A stretch of DNA of 64,000 nt from Sarcomyxa edulis (Eukaryota > Basidiomycota > Agaricomycetes > Agaricales > Mycenaceae): positions 1-64,000 of the forward strand of contig QUOL01000011.1 in the NCBI GenBank assembly GCA_009761415.1. Direction: 5' to 3'. The notes beneath the pieces were generated by a model, which saw only the letters and a list, made by a program, of their open reading frames with translations, searched no databases and had not been told where the DNA came from. Positions 33,694-45,004 of this stretch are shown here, piece by piece. How positions within the stretch are numbered: position 1 is the first letter of the stretch; each line of letters starts with the position of its first letter. The position numbers and the translations under genes were made by a program.

Positions 33694-34199
33694 CAAGCCA
33701 AAACCAATACAGACCCGTTACAAAGGCAAGGCCCATACGTAACTATTCACCAGCCCGTCCTGTAGAAGACCAATTCAACAACGCACCGACTCCAACAATC
33801 GCTCCATACAATTCTCACTTTTCGTTGTCATACGCACGTACATACCCTAGCTACCAATTCCACATACAACTATTGTGCAAATGAACGGCAACGTAGACGA
33901 GAAAATAACATGACGTAGATAAAGTTATGTAATTCTCGCTTACTAATTTCTACGAAACACGTGACACCCGGATCAAAACAACGCCGTTTTCCATTTATGG
34001 ATATGTTCATGAGAGTTTTTAGAACCTGGACTCTAAAGTGTCCAGGCATAAGATAGACTCGTTCTTCACTCTACACAGGGCCATTTCTTAACCCCCCCCC
34101 CGTAACGAAAACCGTCGACATGTGGGAAAGTTGATGTCATTGATGTTTTTTGAAAAGTTGTATTGAATACGGAGAACTCCGCTTCAGTTTGTAGTCTTT
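33694..34199. other. Boundary region, no gene
   Basis: No coding segment seen beyond the D stop. A nine-C run lies at 34,093-34,101. From about here rightwards the sequence changes from compact intron-bearing genes to AT-richer, repeat-dominated DNA. Confidence 0.4.
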
Positions 34200-35260
34200 T
34201 TCGGCTGTTGCCGGGCCTTTTACTGATACTTTTTATCGTTCATTAGATTGTTGAGAGCCAACTCGCGGAAAGTGGGTATATATGGAAATATCCGAGTTCC
34301 GACGGATATACTTCCCTGTGGTTCCAAGTTCGAATCACGTTGTGAGACTTTTCTTTTTCTTTCCTTTCTTCGATCCTGTGCATTCTGAGTTTGTGTTTGG
34401 AAGATGGCATACCACTCATTAAATTTCCAGATCATCAAGGACTAGGATGTCTTACGTTGTGGTTTGACCAATGGTATTGAAATTTAATTGGCCTTGTTGG
34501 ACAAAAACAAAAACAAAAAAACGGCTATGCAATGACGTAGTTGCTGTCTTTGGATGGTGAGCGCTAGTTGTATTATAGTATCTTTCGGTCTGTATCTGTC
34601 CAGGTGCTTGAGCGTGTTAGTAGCAATAAACAAGTTTACTCAGGAGTACTCTGTGTCGGAAGTATAGTTGTATCTGTGCAAAATGAGGGTAGGTCCTCCA
34701 TTCTGACAACATGCTTAATAATGGTATCTGATTTCTAGCGCTTGGTGAACAATCTGAAATCGAAGCGAAAAGGTTTTGGGATTCTGAAGTTTTTGGCACT
34801 TTGCAGGTGATCAGGTCTGTAGGGCCATGCAAATTGTATTGGCATTCAGTTTGATCGTTGTTAAATCAACCCTTGGTGTTGGAAAATTGAGTGTTGTGTT
34901 TGAATTGAGTGTCGGTGTTCAAATTGAGCCTTGGTGTTCGAATCGAGTGTTGTGTTCGAATCGAGTGTTAGTGTTCGAATCGAGTGTTGTCTTCAAATCG
35001 AGTGTGGGTGTTCAAATCGAGCCTTGGTGTTCCGATGGTTCTACGTTCGAATCACGTTGTGAACTTTTTTTTTTTTTCTTTTTGAAGTTCTTGTAGATTC
35101 TGAATTTCTTCTGTTTAGAAGGTAGCTACATCTGAAATATAACCTTCATTTTGTGAAAAAAAAATTGAATAAATTTCTTCTGTAAGAGCCGGTACCTTTT
35201 GCTCTGTATCTGTCCAGGTGATCGAGTGTGTTTGTATTGCATGTGTAATGTTGGGTGCAA
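34200..35260. repeat. SINE-like repeat pair with pol III B-box-like motifs
   Basis: Two related segments occur in direct order: around 34,319-34,400 and 35,034-35,110 both read GTTCGAATCACGTTGTGA followed by a T-rich run and a CATTCTGA/GATTCTGA-like end; around 34,588-34,620 and 35,205-35,240 both contain CTGTATCTGTCCAGGTG and GAGYGTGTT. GTTCGAATC matches the core of the RNA polymerase III B box, as in tRNA-derived SINEs. Element ends and target duplications were not defined. Confidence 0.45.
34870..35035. repeat. Minisatellite of a GTTCGAATCGAGTGTT-like unit
   Basis: About eight to nine imperfect copies of a 16-20 bp unit with the core TTCGAATCGAGTGTT or TTCAAATTGAG. Several copies match the pol III B-box core GTTCGAATC exactly. 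The array ends at the second SINE-like copy, suggesting it grew out of that element's B-box region. Confidence 0.7.
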
Positions 35261-36699
35261 GTGAAGCTCTTGCACCTATCTTGCTTTTCTTCTAGTCAAG
35301 TTGAATTATGTATGTTTCTAAAAGTGGTTGACCGTTGGGCAAACCTTTTTGCCCTGCCCAAAGTCTGCCTCACCGGCCTTCTCGGCGTTCCTGAGGTCAC
35401 ATGACATATCTTTGTGCTCATTGTTGGACGTGACAAGAACGTGTTTTGACTTGATTCTCCGTATCTCTGGGTTCATGCAATGCTTATAAATGCATGTTTC
35501 AACCCCTAAGGGGCCCAAGAATGTGTATACAGGCAGGAGCAAGGATGTTTATAAAGTAAAGGAACTTGTAATATGCTGCAAAAGGTCAGGGGTTGGTGAA
35601 GGGATAGTACAGTATTCCAAAGTCTTGAAGGACAGACGTAAAAGATAAAGGAACAGGAGGGGTAGGTAACTCTGCATCTAAATGATCTGTTCCAGGACAA
35701 AGTTCTTGGCTATAAGCTCAGGAAAGTTTAGACTCTGGAAACCAGTAGAGATAAATGAAATAAATCCAGGAGTATTCCTGGATGCAAATAGACAAAATGA
35801 GATAACTCACAAGGACAGTATCAGCCATTGCCTGACTTAGAGGCTCTATCGATTGACTCTGGAGCATCTAAAGAGATGAGGGCTAGTCCAGATTTGCTTG
35901 TAGAAGAACTAAGAGGGGTTGGGTGATGGTAGGTGCAGGGGAATGCTTACCTTACCTGATAAGGGAGCTCTGGAACTTTAGAACCATATGGACAGGCAGT
36001 GAGTAATAATATATCCATCTTTTACTAGAATTTAAGTATCAGTGAGAGGCTCCTTGAAGGCTAAGAGCTTGAGAAAATCAAAAGGAAGATTGAGAAACAG
36101 AGATATAGCCTATAGACAAGGAAGATTTGCTGAGGGAAGAGAACTAATGAGCAGAGTTGAACAGAGGCCAGAGTTGAGCAGAGGCTAGCAGAGGACTCAA
36201 GGAATGTGGGTTGTTTGGTCTAATAGTCAACTTTTGCGCTCATTATTTATTTTGTGCTTGTACAGGAAATTTGTGCAATAAACTAATGGGCAGTGAGTGC
36301 ATAGTCAATAGCCCAGAATTGATACTAATTGTGGGATTTCCATGTATTTCCAGATGTTGGTAAAAATACACTTTGTCTGATGGGTGGATAGCAAAGCCGA
36401 GAAAACACCAAGAAAACACCGAGAAAACACCAAGAACACTGGGATGTAGTGCATGCTCATTTACAGTGCTTAACCATTTCATATCCACCTATATTTGTTG
36501 TCAAATGAATTTCCCTCCAATCCAAGGCATGAGCTCTGACAGTATGACACGCTGTAGAGGTACTTTATGTATTTTTGATAAACCGTCTTGCAGTTGTGCT
36601 CGAATCGAGAATTGAACTCGATTCGAGCGCAACCGCGATGCAAAAAAATGTCTGCAAAAAGTTTATGCACTGGCTGGATTCGAACCTGTGTGAAGGCGT

Positions 36700-36795
36700 G
36701 AGCTTGAACCGATCACGTGATCGATGACGTGCGAACAAGGGTACTCCACAAAACATACACTCGTTCGCACGTCATCGAACCACGTGATCTATTCG
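36700..36795. repeat. Palindromic hairpin element
   Basis: Arms around CGATCACGTGATCGATGACGTGCGAAC and its complement facing each other (GTTCGCACGTCATCGAACCACGTGAT) enclose a short loop near 36,737-36,765. The core arm GATGACGTGCGAAC is perfect. A related hairpin is at 43,165-43,240. Confidence 0.65.
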
Positions 36796-36807
36796 AGAAG
36801 AAAATAA

Positions 36808-36890
36808 CTGCGCTCATGCAGGATCGAACTCGGACTCTTCGGTCTTAATACCGAGAAACTGACAACTTGACCACTAGTCTACATGATCAC
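36808..36890 (-). other. tRNA-like sequence, probably a tRNA-derived SINE head
   Basis: On the minus strand an A-box-like TAGACTAGTGGTCAAGTTG is followed about 40 nt later by a B-box-like GAGTTCGATCC. A small stem with CGGT/ACCG lies between them where an anticodon arm would be. The outer ends do not pair into a convincing acceptor stem, so this is not called as a functional tRNA. Confidence 0.4.
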
Positions 36891-37159
36891 ATGACACTTT
36901 GAACATTTCGTAATCACATCCTGGGAGGTGTCTCCTATGCCAATATAAAAAACATTGTTCTAACAGGCTCCAAGGAGGTCTAGTTGTATGCAGGTTATGT
37001 GTATAGTCTAGATGGTGTAGCCAAATATACAAGTGTATGATTTCACTCCTACACTTGTTCGCAGATCATAGATTACATGACATATCACGTGATGTGTCAT
37101 GTGTCGCATTGTTGAAAAGCTGTAGAGCTTCTTGTTTCATATTTCACTCCCCACTCGTC

Positions 37160-37805
37160 ATGTCCACCCCCGGTCATCTTCTTGACAAATGGACTCACAG
37201 ACATGATATTCAGTGTATCCAAAGAGACTACTTAACCACAACTGACAAAACAACTCCCGAGCAACTCCAACGCTTTATTGAAATCGATGACGCAACTCGG
37301 AAACGTGGAGTTGGGGTAAGTTTTCCTCCGTCTTCGAGATGTGAGCATGATTTGTGATGTATACTAGGATCCCCCTTGCCTACGCAGTTATGCCGTTCTC
37401 CCTGCTGAATTCAATCCTTTTGGTTGGGAACCAGAACATGCGACCTATATACGTGCATGTTATTTTGGTGTAGGCGTGACTGCCGAAACCATCATACGGA
37501 CCGCTTCACGTATGAACATCAGGATTGCCCGTATCGACTCCACTAGCACAGTCACTACCTGGCACATGGCCCTGTTGACAGGTCAAAACATCGCCACCGT
37601 TTTATCAAAGATATGCCGGCACCCTATCAAGTGCCGGTGGGTTGCCAGTGGGCACGCGACCTACGCATTCACTATATTTAGCAACTACGACCCAACTCCA
37701 ACTGCTCCCCTCAACAACGACGAACAAATGCTTATTGCAATCATACAAACATTTCTGGGCGTCGAGAAGTCACCAGAGTGGTATTTTGAAGGGTATGCCT
37801 ATTGA
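37160..37805 (+). CDS. Small uncharacterised two-exon fungal gene
   Basis: Exons 37160-37315 and 37368-37805 with a canonical 52-nt intron (GTAAGT, ATACTAG) give 197 residues. The start follows a short leader at MSTPGHLLDKW. The N-terminal third is polar and helical (RHDIQCIQRDYL, EQLQRFIEIDDA). After the splice come FNPFGWEPEHATYI and an Ile/Thr-rich helical region (ETIIRTASRMNIRIARI, GQNIATVLSKI), ending near SPEWYFEGYAY. It is the only clean gene in the repeat-rich right half and its frame is uninterrupted, so it may be active. I recognise no family. Confidence 0.6.
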
Positions 37806-39343
37806 TGTGGTGATTTTATCGTTGGTATTGGCTGATTGTGCAACGGTAAGATAATTTCTCAATGCTATATGTGTGTGTTCATAAATAACTAACACATTGT
37901 CCTAAAATTCAGTGGGAGATGATTTTTGTTTAGTATGCATAATGACATTTGGTTTTGAGTGAAGGTGTTATTGTATGGAAATTCATCAGAGATAATTTGA
38001 TTATAACACGTACCATTTTTTTGGATTCTCTGTGAGCACAAATGCATCCAGATACAGCACCGGCCTCACATTGAACACGCATGTTGATCCAAAATGATGA
38101 ATAAATTCAGAAATCATCCAATTTTAGAGCATGGTCTCTCAAAACTTGCAAATTTGAACAAGTCACACGTGGGAGCACTTCCATTTTCTTCCGCATTGTA
38201 CACATATATCAAGAGCTTCTTCTATATTGTTGCAATTTGTGGTCTAAAATGTTTGATCGTGCTGTCCCTCATTGCGATGGAATGACAGAACTCCAATTGT
38301 TCTGCTGCATCACTCTTGAAGAACTGGTCCACATAGAACAACTCCAATGTTTGTGTCCATCTTCACTTTTGGGATTTGCACAAACGGAAGTGACAGTAAT
38401 GAGACAATCAAAGGGGATAGGGTTTATTGTGGGTAACATTGAGCGTGGTTTAGCAACAGGACTGGATTTCACGGAATCTATCAGCAAGGACTCTATGGCT
38501 GTCAAGGTTGCCAATCACTGCGTTGAGACCCAGATTAGTCGCACTTTAGCTAGATACGGTTATGTAGGAGTAGGTGAAACTACTTGAATACTTGAAGGTT
38601 GGGTAGGAGGTCTATTCGTGTACATTTGTATGTCGAGTATCTGCGGCTTGGTACAACTACGTGAAAGTTTTTGAATACTTGGAATTTGGCTAGGTCTGAC
38701 TATGGCTAACCAGGGGGTTACTCGAGGGTCAAATATACCTTCTACTCACAGATGTGTGTCTAGGTGCGTGCACTCGACATACTCAGCCTGCGAGTAGATA
38801 GACTACTTGCAGACCGTGACTAGATGGTATATATTGGGTCCGACTAGCTCCGACTAAAAGAGGTCTTAACACAGTGAATACCATACTGGAATCCATAAAA
38901 TCTACTTATGAACACCACAAGGACATGTACCCTCTCTATACCTGAGTTTGCTGGTAATCAGAATTGTTCAAATGTATTGAATACTTAAAGCCAAGGGGGT
39001 GCCGGCTTCTGAGTTGTGCTTTCAGACCCACAGAGCGGACCTACCTACATCATAAGCAGCACATGGTCTATAAATTGCCTTATTGGGAATTTCAATCACC
39101 CGGATCACCCCTCAACTATAACAATGGCCCTACCGGGCAGGCCTGGACACTTCGGTATAACTGAGGAAAGGTTGTGTGCGCGGCAAAGCCCTGCACTCCC
39201 CCATGAATGCCTCATTTTTGTCAAAATGCAACAAACTGAGTGTTGTAACACTCTCAAAGCTTTGGAAGCTTACCCATATCAGTGCATCTATCTGCAAAGG
39301 GTAAGGTGGGGTATTGTACAATCTACATTGAGTACACTGCAGT
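37806..39343. other. Degenerate, AT-rich region without a resolved gene
   Basis: Open stretches near 38,237-38,587 and 39,016-39,441 have mixed composition and no recognisable motif; they may be remnants of transposon coding sequence. No splice model could be built with confidence. Confidence 0.35.
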
Positions 39344-39573
39344 ATTGTAAAAGGTGTTGGGATCCTATTAGCTTGACTCCGGAGAGATACCAGTACTTAG
39401 CGTATACAACAAGGGGACAAAGGACGGTTATAAACAGGTAGATTGCTAGGGGACAAACACATAAGGAACAGGTGTTCCAACTTGGAATATGTGCAGCTAT
39501 CTACAGAGTAGTACAAACACTAGTAAATACTTGAGTGGCATGTAGCAGCACGCACACCAAGTGTTACTCCAAT
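39344..39573. repeat. Dispersed repeat, copy 1 (LTR-like edge)
   Basis: This 230-bp segment matches 44781-45004 in the same orientation, with long identical blocks such as TTGACTCCGGAGAGA and CAGTACTTAGCGTATAC. At its right edge the minus strand reads TTGGAGTAACACTTGG; in the second copy it reads TGTTGGAGTAAGAG, typical of an LTR start. They are probably fragments or solo parts of one LTR family. Confidence 0.65.
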
Positions 39574-41727
39574 ATGCAGGACATGACCCGATTTCAAGTT
39601 GCCTTTGAGTCACTCTACCTCCTGCCAAATGGGGGGTGGAGATTGCAATCTATATTTGACACACAATCTGCCTCGTTCTTCTTCAGACTATAGCTAATAG
39701 GAACATCTCTAGATTTCCTGGGAATACTTGTGTCTTGGACTACAAAGACACTAGACGTTAGATTCACTGGTGGTGGTCCCAATCCAGAGGCTCTCTGTTT
39801 TGTTGTGTTCTCGTTAAGTCAGATTGTTTTCTCTCACGCCTCATCCAGGGACTATACACCAACATCAACAATCTTCTTGTTATTCTCTCTTGTACTATGA
39901 CAATGAATAGTGAATATCACCCCAAATTCAAGGTACATACATCACATGTGCACCTTTAGGACATCAATCTGACTAAATTAAAGATTGGGGATTATGCATG
40001 GAGACGAGACGGAATTTCTCATACATGGGATTGGTCAAAGATTGCTGCAGTCCACAAAGATAAATTTATGGTATGTAAGATGTTGTTTACTGTGTTTGAC
40101 AATTGATACGCAAACATGAGATAGGATATTCTCTCGTGGGCGTACACTGTGTACAATATCTCGGGCTTTACAAGCTGCTGTCTGGAATCGGAGCTTCGAC
40201 ACCCTACATTTTTTCCATTGCAGAAAAAGAAGGCTAAACGTAGAGTGTGGGACAAAAACACCGCTCAGTATGCACTTGACCATATTGACAATTTAGCTGG
40301 GTTGTTACAGTAATTTGTGTTATTAGCAGCAATACATTATATTGTCTGCAGTAAATCTCATTCCTCAACTAGAAAAGGTCATCCCGACAAAGAGAATAGG
40401 ATCAGGGGATCCTTGCTGCTGGCAGGCTTGACCACTTTGCTGGTGCATGACGCGTGATGTCACATGATGGAAAACGCGCAAGATAGAAATGAAGGGTGTA
40501 ATGGTCAGGCTAATGCCGGTCCATTACACCCAGTTTGTTACTCCAATAGTCACATCTGTCACACTCTTATCTGATCGCCAGCTGTACTTTCCTTTCTCTT
40601 CATCGAATCAACACCAGTAATTGGCACTTCTCAGTATCGAGGACTCTAGCTAAGTTTCCCTTGACTTCGTCGCTAGTCTGTTACGCCAGACTCTCCCTCT
40701 ATTTTCCATCCTTGGTGCCTTGCCCGTTACAAAGGGGAAAAGGAAAAGGTAGGTACTGATAAGTAAGAAGGAAAGAAAAGAAAAGAAAAGAAAGGAAAAT
40801 GTATAGTAGATTGTCCATTAAGGGGAGTCCCCTTACACCACCCCAACAAATTCATATGGTGCTTTCTCTGGGTCCCAGGTGTTGGAACTCAGGGGAAGTC
40901 TTGCCACCTGAGTCAAACACGACCACATAGCTTACCATTGTCACGTCTGTTGTCACTTCTTAGTTACTTGTTGGAAGGTTAATGTCGGTCTGCATCATCA
41001 AAGTTGTTATGGTATTATAGATACTTCACCACGTACCTATTACCGTAATATGCTCTTCTATACTCTTTCTACTCATTGCCATCTATACATCAAGCTTTCT
41101 CCTGCCTTTGAGTCTTCGTACTTCACTGAGGTACTCAGCCACCAAGGCATTTGATCTTGTTAGCATCACAAGGTATTGTCTGCCACTGATTGTAAGGCAC
41201 AGCCACGTCGCAACACGTCTACCACCTTTTTGAAGGTTCCATCGACACCCTTCCATACTGTTCCAGATAGTTCTTGACTAGTTACTTCATGTATTTAAAT
41301 GCTCGGGCCATATGCCCTGAAGATTCATTCAATTCATTTCCCATTTCCCAACCACTTAACTCTAGTGCCCTAAGTTCAAGTAAAGACTGAATTCTGCTTC
41401 AAATAAGAGAAATACGGGTACAGTCTTGCACCACCCATATTCTCTCCTGTTCAAAAGAGATTACTGCATCATCACTAGCCTCTAAGTTGATTAACGATAA
41501 ATATATCTAATCATTGGCAGACTTATATTGAAATCAGAGCGGTTCTCGCTTTGCCTAGCTTCCTAGGATCATACCTCAAATCTTCCAAACTACTACCGCA
41601 TTACTCATATTCAAGGAATACACCAGAACACTAGATTAAACCTCTTATTCTAACAGGTGGCTTGCTCGGGCTTTGGGTCTTAAGTGACGGGGTCGAGTGG
41701 TTGGCAAAGTGTGACTGGGGAGGGGTT
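39574..41727. other. Repeat-derived region, no gene resolved
   Basis: Contains a simple A/G repeat (AAAAG units, 40,770-40,800) and no supported coding segment. Several stretches of thymine-rich and pyrimidine-rich DNA around 41,050-41,250 look like degenerate retrotransposon sequence, but no domain can be read. Confidence 0.35.
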
Positions 41728-42451
41728 TTATGTCAGAACTATTTCACGGTGCGACAGCGGGTCTACATCAGTAGAGGTAGACACTGTGACAATGGGTAAT
41801 TGCATTGTCAAAGCAACATCCGAGTTGATCCTCAATAGGCTTAGACTTGGAGCTGTAGGCTTATTGGTACTAAAGGTTCCTTCATGTACAATGAACTCAC
41901 CCGACTTATCTGTCTCAACATTCTCGTCATCAATGTTTGTATTAGGGTTGCCATACGTGCTGGTCTTGGTGTCAGAGTCAGATTCTGAATTGGAGACAAG
42001 AGTAGTTGTGGTGCTTTCAATAACATTGGAGGCAATACTACACAAGTATGATACATCAGCTAGAGGGAAGAGTATTAAACAAGGAGACCACTTACCAAAA
42101 GGCAAGCCATGAGCTATTCACACCATATACAGTGCATAGTTTCTCAATAATGTGCGTGACGGACAAGTGTATGTCATGCAAGACATGGTGTACAGGGTTG
42201 ATGGGGGCACTGGAAGCAGGTTGAGGTACTGGCTGCTCTGTACAAGACAGCGAACACTGTACAAGAGGAGGATCTGCCACGGTTAATGGAATGGCGGCTG
42301 GTTTGGGGCGGAGAAATTCAAATATGGAGATGTTCTTCAGCAGTTTTTTCTTGCCGGCTATTTTATCGTGTTCTGCTCTGGCATTGTTGCATACCTTGTT
42401 ATCACGGTGCCTTTCTTGTAGATTTACAATACCACCAAATCCACAGTTGAT
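41728..42451 (-). CDS. Possible zinc-finger protein fragment, two exons
   Basis: Exon 42124-42451 and exon 41728-42059 join across a 64-nt intron in a continuous frame of about 219 codons. The first part has a Cys/His cluster (NCGFGGIVNLQERH, then VCNNARAEH) followed by a basic GKKKLLKN, resembling the BED/C2H2 head of many fungal transposon or host proteins. The second part is Ser/Thr/Asp-rich. The upstream boundary is an in-frame TGA at 42452-42454, beyond which the frame continues with another cysteine (PDCSQ), so the N terminus is missing or hidden behind an intron. No other domain recognised. Confidence 0.4.
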
Positions 42452-43029
42452 TCATTGACTGCAGTCGGGGTAGTCTGCGTAACCATCAGTGTCAAGGACA
42501 GGTATCTTTGAAAATTCTTTCAGTAAGTGGGATAGAAAATTGTGTAGATACCTGAGAGCTCAGATCCATAAAATGGACAATATATCTGCTGTTGCTGCGC
42601 TTGACGTTTGTTCTTCTCATTTGGTAGACTGGTTTTTTTTTTGCAGTGCACGTGTTGGGGATGTAGCCAAACAAATGATATATGTCATTGAGATATGGTT
42701 CAAAATAGGGTTTTATAGGGGATTCATGCTCTGTACACGCTTCAACACTGTAGAGGTGTCTGAAAAGCTGTCTGACAAGGTTATATAAAGAATCTCAGGC
42801 TCGATGCCTAAACTTACCTACCTGCTCGGTGTATTGAAGTTTTGATCTGGCACCCCCTTTCTTGAAGTATAAAAGAATTAAACCATCTGGATCAAGCTTA
42901 TTCTTGAAGTGCACCATAGCAAGTTGAATATATATGTATTCATCACAGGCACGGTGGTTCTAATTGACCTTGTGCCTCAAATTGGACTCATGCCTCTAAT
43001 AGTGCAAGTCAAATGTTTTTCTATACTGG
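42452..43029. other. No resolved gene
   Basis: A plus-strand open frame at 42,489-42,788 lacks recognisable motifs. A T8 tract near 42,629 and mixed composition suggest degenerate DNA. Confidence 0.3.
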
Positions 43030-43170
43030 TTCGAATCGAGCCTGTACCTTGAATATTTTGCTGCTTCAATTCGAACACAGCGCTAGATTCACGGACAAGT
43101 TCAAATTGAGCATGTGCCTCAAATCGAGCGTGTGCCTCAAATCGAGCTTGTGCCTCAGACTAATCAGGTG
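43030..43170. repeat. Minisatellite, 18-bp CAAATCGAG-type unit
   Basis: Imperfect tandem copies with the core GTGCCTCAAATCGAGC occur here, at least three clean copies at 43,095-43,160 with decayed copies before them. The CGAATCGAG/CAAATCGAG core is shared with the 34.9-kb minisatellite. Confidence 0.65.
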
Positions 43171-43690
43171 ATTGATGACGTGTGAACGAGTGTATGTTTT
43201 GTAGAGTACACTCGTTCGCACGTCATCGAGTCACGTGATTGGATCAAGCGCGCACCTTTACGCAGGTTCGAATACCGACCATGCTTATATTTTATGATGT
43301 TTTTGCAGACACTCTTTTCCATCACAGTTGCGCTCAAATCGAGTTTGAATCGAGTGCGACTGCTATACGGTTTATCAAACATGCAGTACTACTCCGCAGT
43401 GTCAAAGTTCATGCCCTGGATTGGAAAGGAATTTATTTGACAACAAATGCAGCAAAAATGCAGGTAAATGTAAAATGATGTGAATGAACGTGGATTGGAA
43501 GTGGAAATGGCAATAAACATGCCCTACATCTCAGTGTTTTCTGTTTTCTCAGTGTTTCTCAGCATCTGCTCCAGGTTTTCTTGGGTGTTTTCTCGGTGTT
43601 TCCCAGTGTTTTCTCAGTGTTTTCTCAACTTTGTTGTCCGCCCATCAGACAGATTATATGTTTTCCGACATCTGAGAATGTAAGTTATTC
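43160..43690 (-). repeat. Dispersed repeat R36, second copy, inverted
   Basis: Reverse-complement counterpart of 36,243-36,900. It begins with the hairpin GATGACGTGTGAACGAGTGTA / GTACACTCGTTCGCACGTCATC (43,165-43,240), then the CGAATCGAGTGCGACTG block, TTGACAACAAATGCA, the GTGTTTTCTC short tandem (43,540-43,625) and CCATCAGACAGATTATATG. The order mirrors the first copy exactly. Confidence 0.6.
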
Positions 43691-44780
43691 AATATGTCTT
43701 ATGGTCCCAATATAAGGAAAAGCATGTTGTCTGCACAGTTGGATAACCGCCCGGTCAACCTTAGCACTCTCCGAAGACGAAAATTCCGTCAGAAACTAAA
43801 GTATGTTTGTGTTATGTTCCTACTCCTTGTCGATCCTCAGTTCTTATAGGGACCAAAATTCCTTGGAGGAATACCACCGCACCAAAAACAAAAAGTTCTG
43901 AAAGTAAGATCTCATTCAATTTGCAATGTGATTGTCTGATCACCTCTGGTTTAGCAAGGATTGTGTCTCTTCATTACCTCCTACAGAAGACACCCATCCT
44001 ACCATAAAAATGGCTACCATAGACAAACTTACCTTGGGCTTTTGTTAGAAGGGTGTGCGCGTTTCCAGATATTGGTATATTCCTTGAATATAGTTGAGCA
44101 AGAAGTTCCAGTTAGATCTCTGAAGCGTAGGCTAGACGGAGTTACGGTGCTGAAGTCTAAGTCTGCCAAAGATTAGGCGGGGTCAGTAATCCACGCGTTA
44201 ACTAGTATTGACTGTAGTTAGCTTTAAGACAGCTTGGAAGATATAGCTTAGAGCTGTATGTCTTCCACTTAGTTGCAGAGCGAGTCCGTGCCTGCTGTAC
44301 ACTTAGTCAGGTTGCTGATAAGGGTGCAGAATGCGAGTGTATTGTTGTAGTCAGAAAGATACCGTTTCTAAAAGTAAAGCGGCACCTTTTATACATGTTG
44401 TGTATCCTAAGTTATGACTACGAATGGCGGTTCCGAGAGCTTGCTTTGGACCCGCGTTGTGCGTATGAAGTCCAGTCCGAGCGGCCATTGGTCTTGGTTT
44501 CAAACATGACCAAACCCCGGAATGCTTCAATATCACAAGTCTATTGCATTGGTGTTGTCGTAAGTCATAAGTAATCGTAAATTGTAGCTAATCAGAACAG
44601 TATTCAAAGTAAGGTTGATCAGGGCAAAGAAGAAAGAAAGGAAATAGAGTGGTGAGTAAGTAGATTGGACTTAAATGGTACCATATATAATAACAGCTTT
44701 CCGGCTGGTACTTTACTTCCAGGAAGTATTGTACAGCGGGTTGAACAGCTTGTGGAGGCAATTTGTGCTTGGATGTTCAT
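43691..44780. other. No resolved gene
   Basis: Short open frames only; no motif or splice model supported. The segment lies between the two dispersed repeats described at 43.2-43.7 kb and 44.8-45.0 kb. Confidence 0.35.
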
Positions 44781-45004
44781 ATTGTAATAGGTGTGGGGTC
44801 CTATCGGCTTGACTCCGGAGAGACACCAGTACTTAGCGTATACGACGAGGGAACGAAGGACGGTTATAAGCTGGTAGATTGCTTGGGGACAAACGTGTAA
44901 GGAACAGGTGTTCCGAGTACGCGCAACTATCTACAGAGTGGCACAAAGACTAGTCAACAGTCGGGTGGCGCGTAGCAGCACGCACACCAACTCTTACTCC
45001 AACA
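44781..45004. repeat. Dispersed repeat, copy 2 (LTR-like edge)
   Basis: Direct-orientation partner of 39344-39573; see that entry. The two copies are clearly related but differ at scattered positions, mostly transitions, suggesting an old insertion. Confidence 0.65.

Larger units (their letters stand above)
36243..36900 (+). repeat. Dispersed repeat R36, inverted relative copy at 43.2-43.7 kb
   Basis: In order the segment holds a motif near 36,350 (CCAGATGTTGGTAAAA), a TGATGGGTGGATA site, a short tandem of GAAAACACCRA units (36,400-36,435), a TTGTTGTCAAATGAATT stretch, a hyphenated repeat of CGATTCGAG around 36,600-36,630, and a palindrome at 36,700-36,790. The same series appears in reverse complement between 43,690 and 43,160, so these are two inverted copies of one element roughly 6.3 kb apart. 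No coding capacity; class not determined. Confidence 0.6.

Noticed and set aside
1..34000. An integrated giant DNA virus, suggested by R1, R2, a helicase and ubiquitin-pathway genes together
   Set aside because: R1, R2, SKP1 and the MYND gene carry dense fungal-type introns; the helicase is clearly a Helitron Rep protein; no capsid, packaging ATPase, viral polymerase or viral late-factor gene is visible.
34870..35035. A CRISPR-like array
   Set aside because: Units are tandem without unique spacers and the sequence is eukaryotic; it is a minisatellite.
36808..36890. A functional tRNA gene
   Set aside because: A- and B-box-like blocks are present but no acceptor stem pairs and the anticodon arm is irregular; more likely a SINE head.
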